Shown one piece after another: positions 32,548 through 40,004 of a stretch of DNA of 64,000 nt. Source of the DNA: Nitrospirota bacterium (GTDB lineage: Bacteria; Nitrospirota; Thermodesulfovibrionia; Thermodesulfovibrionales; Dissulfurispiraceae); NCBI GenBank assembly GCA_040752355.1, contig JBFMHE010000008.1:62001-126000 (forward strand), in the 5' to 3' direction. The notes beneath the pieces were generated by a model. That model did no database searches. It was not told the origin of the DNA and saw only the letters and a program-made list of their open reading frames with translations. The position numbers and the translations under genes are program-made. Position 1 is the first letter of the stretch, and every line of letters begins with the position of its first letter.

Positions 32548-32703
32548 GGGAGTGGGGAGGACAGAGTGCTTCCACTTCATTCTCGGTCGATACGACCTCC
32601 GAGGCTTGATCAGCTCGGAATCGAGTCGTACCGACCCGCTTCACCATCCCTGGTTTCGCTTGGGCTGATCAAGCCGTTCCAGCACTCTGTCCTCCCCACT
32701 CCC
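32548..32703. repeat. Structured dispersed element, copy 1
   Basis: Outer arms 32548-32570 and 32681-32703 (starting GGGAGTGGGGAGGACAGAG) are perfect 23-bp complements. Inside lie CTTCATTCTC (32575-32584), hairpin GGTCG-ATA-CGACC (32585-32597), TCCGAGGC, a 12-bp stem GGCTTGATCAGC/GCTGATCAAGCC (32603-32614 and 32664-32675), and a 42-nt core (32612-32653) identical to 53936-53977. Located between convergent fdxB and the leftward YHYH-like gene. Confidence 0.9.
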
Positions 32704-32752
32704 CAGTTGGTATGTATGATACACGTTTGAGTTGTGCAGGTGAGGGTGCCGT

Positions 32753-33253
32753 TCACCGTCTCCTCCTCTTTCCGCGGGATCGCAGCAGGAGCAGCCATGA
32801 AAACAAAAGGGCGAGAAGCGCCAGGAGTAGGGGGAGCGGCTGGGAGGCGAGATCGCAGGAGCTGTGGGGAGCAGGCGCTGCAACGGGCTCGGGAGCGGCA
32901 GGTGGAGTGGGTGGTGCCGGCTCCTCTCTGCGGGGCTCCTCGGGCGGCGCGGGTGCTTCGGGAGTCTGCGGAGCAGACCCGGCCTGTGGAAGGCGGATAT
33001 CCGGTCTTTTGCGGGTGCCGAGTCGGACCGGGTTGCCCCGGTCGTCATGCAGATGATACTCTTCGGGCTCGAGGCCCCAATCACCACAGGAGCGCCAGCA
33101 CCGGTGTCCGCCGTGGCGGTCTGCTCTTCCCGGATGGGCGAAGAGCGCTTCGGTGGCGCCTGCCAGCACTACAGAAAAGAGCACGGAAGTTACGAGGCTG
33201 CGGAAGAGCCGGCTGCACGCCGCAGCCGGGTCCGACGGGAACGACAGGCGCAT
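32753..33253 (-). CDS. Exported YHYH-like protein with C-terminal membrane anchor
   Basis: 166 residues from ATG 33253, with a G-rich ribosome site. A signal-like N-terminus (about residues 17-38, LFRSLVTSVLFSVVLAGATE) is followed by a short domain AHPGRADRHGGHRCWRSCGD and EPEEYHLHDDRG, resembling the histidine-rich YHYH metal-binding motif. A long proline/alanine/glutamate-rich stretch (about 85-130) leads to a hydrophobic helix (LLLALLALLFSWLLLL) and an RSRGKRRRR end. The helix-plus-basic-cluster ending looks like a sorting signal, but without PEP. Confidence 0.65.
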   Translation of the reverse strand: MRLSFPSDPAAACSRLFRSLVTSVLFSVVLAGATEALFAHPGRADRHGGHRCWRSCGDWGLEPEEYHLHDDRGNPVRLGTRKRPDIRLPQAGSAPQTPEAPAPPEEPRREEPAPPTPPAAPEPVAAPAPHSSCDLASQPLPLLLALLALLFSWLLLLRSRGKRRRR

Positions 33254-33332
33254 AAGTCCCCCCCTGTTGCGCGATATGCGTGACGGTTTAATTATCGTAG
33301 GGGGAACTGCAACTCTTTACCCTGCTGCACCG

Positions 33333-33364
33333 AAAAGGGGAGGCGCTGTGGTGGGCGCCTCCCC
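33333..33364 (-). terminator. Terminator of the second PEP-CTERM gene
   Basis: On the minus strand GGGGAGGCGC (33355-33364) pairs with GCGCCTCCCC (33337-33346) and is followed by TTTT. Confidence 0.85.
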
Positions 33365-33408
33365 GGCTTTACGTTGCTGCGCACATCGTTGTTGGTTCGA
33401 TTCCGGAT

Positions 33409-34242
33409 CTAGGGCGTACCGCCTTTCTTCCTGAAGCGTGCCGCTCCGGCAAGAGCGAGCAGCCCCGCGCCGAACAGGAGCAGGGTCGATGGCTCGGGTA
33501 CTACATAGGATTGTGACGCATCGACCTTGAGCATCGTGCCTCCGGCGGTCGGCGTGCCGTCCCACATGGCGCCGGGCGTAAAGAAGCTCGGCGCATTCAT
33601 TGTCCCCGTGGTCCGGAGCCCGACGATATCGCCGGTAGCGGTATCGATGAAGTTCGGGTTGGCGCTGTCCACCAGGAACAATATGTCAAAGGAGCCGGTG
33701 CCGGTTCCTGCGTTCTGCCCGGTGAGAATGGAATCGAAGCTCGCTTCGAGGTCCTGCAGATGCGCGGTGAGGATCGTCTGGCCGTCATTGTATCCGGAGA
33801 CGGTGTTCGGGTTCGCGTCGGGAGTCGGGTCGAAGAACATGGTCATGACGAGCGACTGGTTGGGCGCCCCTGCGAGGCTGGTCGTCTGGTGCGTTCTGCC
33901 GAGGCTGTCGACAAAAGACGACCGGGACGTGGAGAGGTCGTTGAGGCGTGTGGTGACGGTGATCTCGAAGTCGTCGTTCAGCGCGTCGGGGGCTACCGGA
34001 GCGCCGTTCCGCAGCATATCTCCTATGCGCGCCTGGTAGACGAAGTCCGTCTCTCCTGCCCCGCTGTCGCGCAGGAGAGCGGTGTCGGTGAGATGCGTCA
34101 TCAGGTCGGTGGATACCGAGAAATCGCCATTGCCGCCGGGCGAGAAGCGGAGCAGCGGTGCGGCGCCTGCGCCGGTTACGGTCGTCAGCGACAGAAGCCC
34201 GGCGAGGACCGCCGCACATGCCAGTATTCCTGCTTTCTTCAT
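33409..34242 (-). CDS. PEP-CTERM sorted surface protein (flocculation PepA-like)
   Basis: 277 residues from ATG 34242 behind an excellent GAAAGGAGGTGA ribosome site. Signal peptide: KKAGILACAAVLAGLLSLTT up to AGAAP. The mature part begins LLRFSPGGNGDFSVSTDLMT and is beta-rich, with GSFDILFLVDSANPNFIDTA and GLRTTGTMNAPSFFTPGAM, recalling flocculation-associated PEP-CTERM proteins. The C-terminus VPEPSTLLLFGAGLLALAGA plus RFRKKG is a standard exosortase signal. Sigma-54 promoter and operator boxes lie upstream. A terminator follows. Confidence 0.9.
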   Translation of the reverse strand: MKKAGILACAAVLAGLLSLTTVTGAGAAPLLRFSPGGNGDFSVSTDLMTHLTDTALLRDSGAGETDFVYQARIGDMLRNGAPVAPDALNDDFEITVTTRLNDLSTSRSSFVDSLGRTHQTTSLAGAPNQSLVMTMFFDPTPDANPNTVSGYNDGQTILTAHLQDLEASFDSILTGQNAGTGTGSFDILFLVDSANPNFIDTATGDIVGLRTTGTMNAPSFFTPGAMWDGTPTAGGTMLKVDASQSYVVPEPSTLLLFGAGLLALAGAARFRKKGGTP

Positions 34243-34385
34243 AGGCTTCACCTCCTTTCTTTGATGGAGTGGTACTTCCATGCCCTCTTCAGCCGATGAG
34301 AGGCGGACCGCAGGAGCAGGGCGTTGCAACGAGAGGGGGAGGGGCAAGGGCATGTAAGTACTTGGAATGTATATGCAAACAGGGT

Positions 34386-34401
34386 TGCAAGGCCTGTGCC
34401 A
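34386..34401 (-). promoter_or_regulatory. Sigma-54 promoter of the second PEP-CTERM gene
   Basis: Minus strand TGGCACAGGCCTTGCA: GG and GC exactly 10 bp apart, matching the consensus at nearly every position. About 145 bp upstream of the start codon. Confidence 0.88.
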
Positions 34402-34503
34402 ATGACAGCTCCCTGATTTGACGGGCTATCCTGAATAGATGCCCGATAAAAAAGGCGGCGCTGTCAAGTCTTCCGGCAGCAGAGGAACGAAGGCCTTTAC
34501 AGG

Positions 34504-34536
34504 TGTCGCTTTACTTGACGTCGTCTTTTCTTACAC
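34504..34536. promoter_or_regulatory. Paired operator boxes upstream of the second PEP-CTERM gene
   Basis: GTCG-CTTTA-CTTGACG (34505-34520) and GTCG-TCTTTT-CTTACAC (34520-34536) match the boxes before the first PEP-CTERM gene in layout. They lie about 125 bp upstream of the sigma-54 promoter and read in the opposite direction to the gene. Confidence 0.55.
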
Positions 34537-34552
34537 ATCCTCTCCTGCTGCC

Positions 34553-35569
34553 TTACACTGCCGCGGGCTCATGCGACTCTTTTGCGAGGCGCGCAGCCTC
34601 CCTCACCATCTGGCTCGAGTAGCCCCACTCGTTGTCGTACCAGCTCATGACCTTCACGAGGTCGCCGTCGACGACCTGTATCATCTCGAGGTCCACCACC
34701 GAGGCCCGGGAATCCATGATAATGTCCGAAGAGACGGTCTGGTCCTCTGCAGCCCCGAGAATGCCCTGGTACCGCTCGCTCGCCGACTCCTCCCTGAATA
34801 TCCCCTGCAGCTCCTCCACCGTCGTGGGCCGGTCCGTGATCAGGACGATATCGGCGATCGACCCCACGGGCACCGGCGCGCGCACCGCTTCACCGTTGAA
34901 TTTTCCCTGATACTGGGTGAGCACGCGCGTCGTCGCCGTGGCCGCGCCGGTCGAGGTGGGGACCAGGTTTGCCGCGCCCGCTCTGCCGCGCCGGAACTTC
35001 TTGCTCGGACCGTCCACGATCGCCTGCGATGATGTATAGGCATGGATTGTCGTCATAATGGCCTTTTTTATGCCGATCCTCCTTCCTATCACCTCGACGA
35101 CCGGGGTGATGCAGTTGGTCGTACAGCTCGCCAGGGAGACGAGCCGCTCATCCGGTCCGGCTGCATTGACGCCGTGGACGACGGTAACGACATCCCCGCT
35201 CTTCGATGTCGTGGAAAGGAAGACGCGCCCGGCGCCGGCCTTGAGATGCTTCTCCATGCCCGCCCGGTCGGTGAAGCGGCCGGTGCACTCGAAGACGATA
35301 TCGATGCCCAGCTCTCCCCAGGGGAGCTTTTCGGGATCCTTTTCGCTGAATATCCTGTACTCTTTCCCGTCAACCCGGATGCCGTTCCCGGTCGCCTCTA
35401 CGGACTTTCCATAACGTCCGTAGACCGTGTCGTACTTCAGCAGGTAGACGAGGTTCGGGATCGGGATGAGATCGTTCACCGCCACGAGCTCGAGGTCCGG
35501 CGTATCCAGAATGATCTTGAACGTCGCCCTCCCGATCCTCCCTAAGCCATTGATCGCGACCTTTGCCAT
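34553..35569 (-). CDS. gap: Glyceraldehyde-3-phosphate dehydrogenase, type I
   Basis: 338 residues. NAD-binding domain with INGLGRIGRATFK, and the catalytic cysteine in LASCTTNCITPV; TTIHAYTSSQAIVDGPSKKF and SWYDNEWGYSSQMV complete the signature. The enzyme interconverts glyceraldehyde-3-phosphate and 1,3-bisphosphoglycerate in glycolysis and gluconeogenesis. A GGAGGTA ribosome site precedes the ATG. No other glycolytic gene is adjacent. Confidence 0.97.
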   Translation of the reverse strand: MAKVAINGLGRIGRATFKIILDTPDLELVAVNDLIPIPNLVYLLKYDTVYGRYGKSVEATGNGIRVDGKEYRIFSEKDPEKLPWGELGIDIVFECTGRFTDRAGMEKHLKAGAGRVFLSTTSKSGDVVTVVHGVNAAGPDERLVSLASCTTNCITPVVEVIGRRIGIKKAIMTTIHAYTSSQAIVDGPSKKFRRGRAGAANLVPTSTGAATATTRVLTQYQGKFNGEAVRAPVPVGSIADIVLITDRPTTVEELQGIFREESASERYQGILGAAEDQTVSSDIIMDSRASVVDLEMIQVVDGDLVKVMSWYDNEWGYSSQMVREAARLAKESHEPAAV

Positions 35570-35633
35570 CGAGTACCTCCTTGATCAGCCGTGAAGCACC
35601 GCTCCGCCTGCACGGGGGCAGGGACCGCGGTGA

Positions 35634-36392
35634 TCACAGATAAAGCCAGTACTTCGGCCTGTTGTAGTAGTCGTAAAGCTGCTCCTCGTACCCGCGGCTC
35701 ACCTGAATCGCGGGATCATACTGGGGACTGTTCTTGATGCTCTCTCTCGTGAGATCGACCCTGAGCGCCTGCTGCGTAAGCGCGAAGCCGGTCACCCATT
35801 GCGCTGCGATAAGGACGCGCCTCCCTTGCAGCCACTCCCCGGTGTCGATGACGAGATAGCGGATGGTCCATTCATCGTCACTCACGAGAAAATCCTCCAC
35901 CTGCCCCGCCTCTCCGTCGGTCGCCAGCAGGGTATAGCCGGAGACCTCTTTGGTGCTCCGCAGGTGCAGATCGTCTTTTCTCTCTCCCTCCGGCCTCGCA
36001 GTGCCGGCCTTCCCATACACGAGCGTGCTCCAGGCGGGCTCCCTGCCCGAATAGTCCGGGAAGGCCCGGACGCCCTGGCGGGAGACCGGCCGGTCTGCAT
36101 CAATGCCCGGGCCCTGCTCTGCCTGCTGCCTGGTGAGAGATACCGGAAATACCTCATGCTCCCAATCCGGCGTGCCGAAGGCTCCCGGTGCAATGAGGAT
36201 CTTTTTCCCGGAAATCCGGCGACCCAGGTCGACCACGAGGTAGCGGACCTTCCACGAGAGGTCGTCGAAGAGGAGGTCTTCCACATTGCCGACATCGCCG
36301 TCCTCTGCACGTACGGCATATCCGTACAGATCCCTGACGCTCCGCACTGCTCCCTGCTTCTGTTCCGGTCCTGCTGTTTTCGGTAGGGTCAT
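35634..36392 (-). CDS. Tandem PRC-barrel protein, copy 1
   Basis: 252 residues from ATG 36392, with GAGGAGG upstream. Two PRC-barrel domains: the first about 15-90 (VRSVRDLYGYAVRAEDGDVG, LSWKVRYLVVDLGRRISGKK), the second about 140-215 (RSTKEVSGYTLLATDGEAGQ, EWTIRYLVIDTGEWLQGRRV). Similar proteins bind partners at the membrane or act in stress and RNA metabolism, with no defined enzymatic activity. The homologous gene at 36477-37217 follows the same plan, so they arose by duplication. Confidence 0.85.
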   Translation of the reverse strand: MTLPKTAGPEQKQGAVRSVRDLYGYAVRAEDGDVGNVEDLLFDDLSWKVRYLVVDLGRRISGKKILIAPGAFGTPDWEHEVFPVSLTRQQAEQGPGIDADRPVSRQGVRAFPDYSGREPAWSTLVYGKAGTARPEGERKDDLHLRSTKEVSGYTLLATDGEAGQVEDFLVSDDEWTIRYLVIDTGEWLQGRRVLIAAQWVTGFALTQQALRVDLTRESIKNSPQYDPAIQVSRGYEEQLYDYYNRPKYWLYL

Positions 36393-36476
36393 AAGGGGGC
36401 CTCCTCGATGCTGCTCTCCCCGCGGGGAGAGGGTTCTGACATGCGCCTGAGCCGCGAAAGCGCATGAGTGGAGCGC

Positions 36477-37217
36477 TCAGCTCTTCCCGTAATGGGTATA
36501 GAGCCGCGCCTCGTCATCACGGCTCACCTCTCTTGTCGGATCATAGGCAGGACTGTCCCTCAGCACCTTCGTGTGGAGGTCGACCTGTATCGTCGCCCTC
36601 ACAGCGTCGATGGCTGTTATCCATTCAGGGGCGACCAGCACCTCCTTTTTGCCTGAAAGACGGTCCTCCAGTGCAGCGACGATATACCGGATAACCCAGC
36701 TCTGGTCATCGAAGAGCATATCCGCGATATGCCCGACATTCTCTCCCGCGGCATGAAGAGTGTACCCGATGATCTCCCGCGAGCTCCTCAGGTGAGGGCT
36801 CTTATCAGACCCTTCCTGCCACTGCAGCTCACCGGGAGACGGCGCATCGGCGGCGTGATGGAGCCACCGGCTGTAGTAGCGGTCCACTGCAATTTCGTGG
36901 CGGGGAGAAACGGGCTCGTCGGCGGCGATGCCGGGGCTCTTCTCGACCTGCTCCCGGGTGAGCGCAACAGGGACTACCTGCCACTCGTTGTCCAGCTCCC
37001 CGAAGGCGTCGGGGACGATGAGCACCTTTCTGTCCGGGAGCCATCCGCCGGTATCGACGACGAGATACCGTATATGCCACGACCGGTCATCGAAAAAAAA
37101 CTCCGTCGCTCTCCCGATATAACTGTCTCTGGTGACGATTTTAAAACCGTACAGTCCCGTAAGGCTCTTCAAGGCCCCTCTTCTCTTTTCGTCGATGGTC
37201 GCTATGGGTGCTGTCAT
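36477..37217 (-). CDS. Tandem PRC-barrel protein, copy 2
   Basis: 246 residues from ATG 37217, with AAGGAGGCA upstream. Two PRC-barrels, at about 10-90 (LKSLTGLYGFKIVTRDSYIG, SWHIRYLVVDTGGWLPDRKV) and 140-215 (RSSREIIGYTLHAAGENVGH, SWVIRYIVAALEDRLSGKKE). It shares the domain order, linker style (RYYSRW; HLRSSRE) and tail (PAYDPTREVSRDDEARLYTH) with the gene just downstream at 35634. The genes are 85 bp apart and probably co-transcribed. Function unknown; environmental or photosynthesis-type PRC roles do not apply clearly. Confidence 0.85.
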   Translation of the reverse strand: MTAPIATIDEKRRGALKSLTGLYGFKIVTRDSYIGRATEFFFDDRSWHIRYLVVDTGGWLPDRKVLIVPDAFGELDNEWQVVPVALTREQVEKSPGIAADEPVSPRHEIAVDRYYSRWLHHAADAPSPGELQWQEGSDKSPHLRSSREIIGYTLHAAGENVGHIADMLFDDQSWVIRYIVAALEDRLSGKKEVLVAPEWITAIDAVRATIQVDLHTKVLRDSPAYDPTREVSRDDEARLYTHYGKS

Positions 37218-37693
37218 GGCATGCCTCCTTGCGGTCGAATAGTGGTGCTCCCTCGTGAGACGGAGCGGCAGGCGCCGGGGAACGGTATCCGGGATGGTAT
37301 CTATCAGCGGCAGCGGCGAAGCGGTGTATCGCTCGGGGATCTCTCGACAGGCCTTCCGGCATGATGCAGCGAGCAAGATGAGAAGACGGCAGCGGTAACG
37401 CCCCTCTTGTCTACAATAGTAACTCAAACAGGGAGAAATGCAACATGGAACGGAGAGGGTAATGAAGTAGGAGGAGTGCAACTGAACAATGGGTAAAGTT
37501 CCGGTGACAGGCAAGGGGCAGGTGTGGTATAAAGGAGTACGGTCTTAAAGGCACTATTTACAATTACCTTGGTGGTGAAGAGGGGGGCTTTGGGAAAAGG
37601 TGATTGTGCAATTCCCGGACACGGCAACGTTCCTTTTATTCATCCCTCCTCTTTTCGTATGTTCATATTTTCGTATGTTCATAAGAAAAGTAC
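37218..37693. other. Divergent intergenic region, PRC genes / response regulator
   Basis: 476 bp between leftward PRC-barrel genes and the rightward response regulator. It has no convincing gene. Close to the regulator start is a perfect 16-bp tandem repeat (37652-37683). No clear promoter can be assigned by eye. Confidence 0.6.
37652..37683. repeat. Tandem 16-bp repeat upstream of response regulator
   Basis: Two abutting perfect copies of TTTTCGTATGTTCATA, ending 10 bp before the start codon. They cover the place where a ribosome site should be, so they could act as an operator or influence translation. Confidence 0.9.
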
Positions 37694-38209
37694 ATGGAAA
37701 GCATCAATAAAAAAGCAAAGCGCATTCTGATCATCGATGCCTGTAAAAGCGCACGGGATATGCTCATCGAGGAACTCGGCAGCGTTTACTCTATCCTCGC
37801 TGCAACAAGCGCCCGGAAGGGCATCGGCCTGCTCGCAGAAGAGATCGCTATCGTTATACTCGACCTTGCACTCCCTGACGGGGACAGCATGGAAGTGCTC
37901 AGGCATATAAAAGAGAAGTACCCCTCGATTCCTATTGTAATTACCGCCGCACAGGGAGCAGAGGAAAAGTTCAGGGTAGGTACACGCGATTACCTCAAGA
38001 AACACTACGCACTCCATGATGTAGCCGAACGAATAAAGGGGCTGGCAGATGTGAGCTCTCACGCGCAGATGCACCGGCATCTCTCGCTGCCTTTCAAGAA
38101 TCAAGATGCAGAGGATTGCTTGGATATGTCTCCCCATATCACAAGAGGAATCCTGATGGCGAAAAAATGCGATAGTCAGAAATTGCGTTTACAGCGGCTT
38201 TCCGGTTAA
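37694..38209 (+). CDS. Response regulator receiver protein with unassigned C-terminus
   Basis: 171 residues. CheY-like receiver (residues 9-125): ILIIDACKSARDMLIEELGS, phospho-acceptor Asp in IVILDLALPDGDSMEVL, ITAAQGAEEKF, and the lysine in YLKKHYALHD. The last 45 residues (SHAQMHRHLSLPFKNQDAED...) do not form a recognised output domain; they may be the remains of a longer protein. No ribosome site is evident because a tandem repeat occupies the leader. The adjacent kinase is not obvious. Confidence 0.75.
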   Translation: MESINKKAKRILIIDACKSARDMLIEELGSVYSILAATSARKGIGLLAEEIAIVILDLALPDGDSMEVLRHIKEKYPSIPIVITAAQGAEEKFRVGTRDYLKKHYALHDVAERIKGLADVSSHAQMHRHLSLPFKNQDAEDCLDMSPHITRGILMAKKCDSQKLRLQRLSG

Positions 38210-38516
38210 GCCTCTACATTTTACTACGCAGCCTCTTTTTCTTCCACTTCCTCGAACACGTATTCCTGGTAAAGATACAGCCTCTTCTAAAATAGAGTCC
38301 ATGCTTGTTGAAGGCGGTGATGTCGGTCGGGAGGAGGAGATAGACAGCCGACCAGAATAGTAAAATAGAGAGGAGCCGGCTGCCGTAACTTTTGAGCAGT
38401 GCTCCCGGGCATCCCCCCGATCTGATTCTCTTGTCCCAGACACGACACGCAACAGTTCGATACTGGCTATTGAGCGCTTATTCATCGTTATGGTTATGGA
38501 TTTTTCTGAACCGCTC
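38210..38516. other. Convergent intergenic region, no gene seen
   Basis: 307 bp between the response regulator and the leftward membrane protein. I see no gene, promoter or strong terminator hairpin here. Confidence 0.5.
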
Positions 38517-40004
38517 TCAATAACTCGCCGGCAATGGCTGCTGTTCTTCCGTTCGATAGGGCAGTATGGTCAGACCATAGTAGTCGCCGGCGCACTTGTT
38601 GACCCAGTCGTTTCGGGGATCGGAGACGCCGAGGGGGCCGAGCCCGGCCCAGTTCCGCAAGGGTGCAATGGTTATAGAGCCGAGTCCCTCTGTTTTTGCA
38701 GACCGGATCAATGCATCCGTCCTGTCCCAGTCGGCGGCGAATCTGCTCGCTGCGGGCTGTAAGCGTACTATCCTGCAGGCAGCCCAGGAGGTGTTGAGGA
38801 GCGTGATGAAGACAATCGCCGCTATCGCCGGTCTCCATGGAAGACGTTTCTTTTCCGGAAGCCTATATCCTGTTCGATAGAGCGCCTGTCCGGCCAGGTA
38901 CCCCCAAGCGGTTAAAGCGCATGTCAGCACAAAACACGGGATGATGAGCGTCCGCTTTGGCGGCGCACCCGACATGCCGTAGGCTGCGGGGACAAAGCAG
39001 GAGAGCAGCAGCACGAGTGCGATGGGCGGCAGTGCCAAGAGGCCCGGATCCTTTCTCCCGGATGGGGCGGCCGGATTGCCTGCCCGGAAAGCGCCATGAC
39101 CCATCATCGCCGAGAGCGCTACGAGACCGAGGAGACTCGATAAATGCCTTTTGGAAGCGACGATAGTCTTAATAAAATCGAGCATACTTCTCATCGCGAC
39201 CCTCAGCAGCTCCTCTATGCCCGGGGGAGGAGGATAGAGGGCCTGCCGGAATTTGTTGCCCGGAGCAGCAACGATGGTGACCATGGCAAGGGCCGAGCCC
39301 AGAAGGCCGGCTGCAACGAAAACAAGCAGGTTCCTCCTGGAATGTCCTGCATCGGCCATAACAACCATCAATAGGACCAGCAAGGCGCTTGTCTGCAGGA
39401 CTGCATAGGTCTCTCCGAATCCGCCGGCAACGAAGGTCACCGCTCCGCTCACCATCAGCAGGACAGACGAACTGCCGGATGACTGCAGACGCTGTTGATA
39501 GTAGAGGACCAGCCCGGCATAGGCGGATGCGAGAATGAGCGGCGGGACCACCGAGCGCATCCCCTGGCCCCAGTAGAGCGACTGGGCTGCATTCGGGGTG
39601 ATTTCGAGCGTGGTGAACAGTATGGCGGCAGCCATGAGGAGGGAGAGGTATCTCTCCTGCCCCTTTTCGGACACGGGAGAGCATTGGTAAAGGGGGAAGC
39701 TCAAGACGGCCAGCCAGGCCATGAGCGCGGCTGCAGGAGCATACGGCGTTATGCCCGGGCCGATATATCCCGCCAGCGCATCGAGGAGGTTTGCGGAAAA
39801 CCTGCCTGTCCAATGCATATACCAATAGGCCGCTCCTCCGAGCACCCCTTCCAGCCTGGCCATGCCCGCAGAGCAGTAGTCGTCCGCCAGGAAGCGGCTG
39901 AACGACCCTATATAGGCGTGAGCAGCCAGCGGCAGCAGAAGAGAGGCGAGCAGGAGGTATCCTGTCCCCTGCTGCCGGCCTCGGATCAACCCTGCTCTCC
40001 TCAC
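38517..40004 (-). CDS. Multi-pass membrane protein, DUF6056-like (GT-C type)
   Basis: 495 residues. Start is GTG 40004, overlapping the upstream glycosyltransferase stop (GTGA), with GGAAGG before it; this is translational coupling. About ten to twelve transmembrane segments. The first periplasmic loop holds the conserved FLADDYCSAGMARLEG and YWYMHWTGRFSANLLD, a pattern of DUF6056 and other GT-C lipid-linked sugar transferases, with acidic DD as candidate catalytic residues. Paired with a GtrA-GT2 gene, it likely transfers a sugar from a polyprenyl-phosphate donor onto an envelope glycan or protein. Confidence 0.75.
   Translation of the reverse strand: MRRAGLIRGRQQGTGYLLLASLLLPLAAHAYIGSFSRFLADDYCSAGMARLEGVLGGAAYWYMHWTGRFSANLLDALAGYIGPGITPYAPAAALMAWLAVLSFPLYQCSPVSEKGQERYLSLLMAAAILFTTLEITPNAAQSLYWGQGMRSVVPPLILASAYAGLVLYYQQRLQSSGSSSVLLMVSGAVTFVAGGFGETYAVLQTSALLVLLMVVMADAGHSRRNLLVFVAAGLLGSALAMVTIVAAPGNKFRQALYPPPPGIEELLRVAMRSMLDFIKTIVASKRHLSSLLGLVALSAMMGHGAFRAGNPAAPSGRKDPGLLALPPIALVLLLSCFVPAAYGMSGAPPKRTLIIPCFVLTCALTAWGYLAGQALYRTGYRLPEKKRLPWRPAIAAIVFITLLNTSWAACRIVRLQPAASRFAADWDRTDALIRSAKTEGLGSITIAPLRNWAGLGPLGVSDPRNDWVNKCAGDYYGLTILPYRTEEQQPLPASY

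Noticed and set aside
37694-38209. AraC-type DNA-binding domain at the C-terminus of the response regulator
   Set aside because: The last 45 residues and the following DNA in all frames do not show a convincing double HTH.
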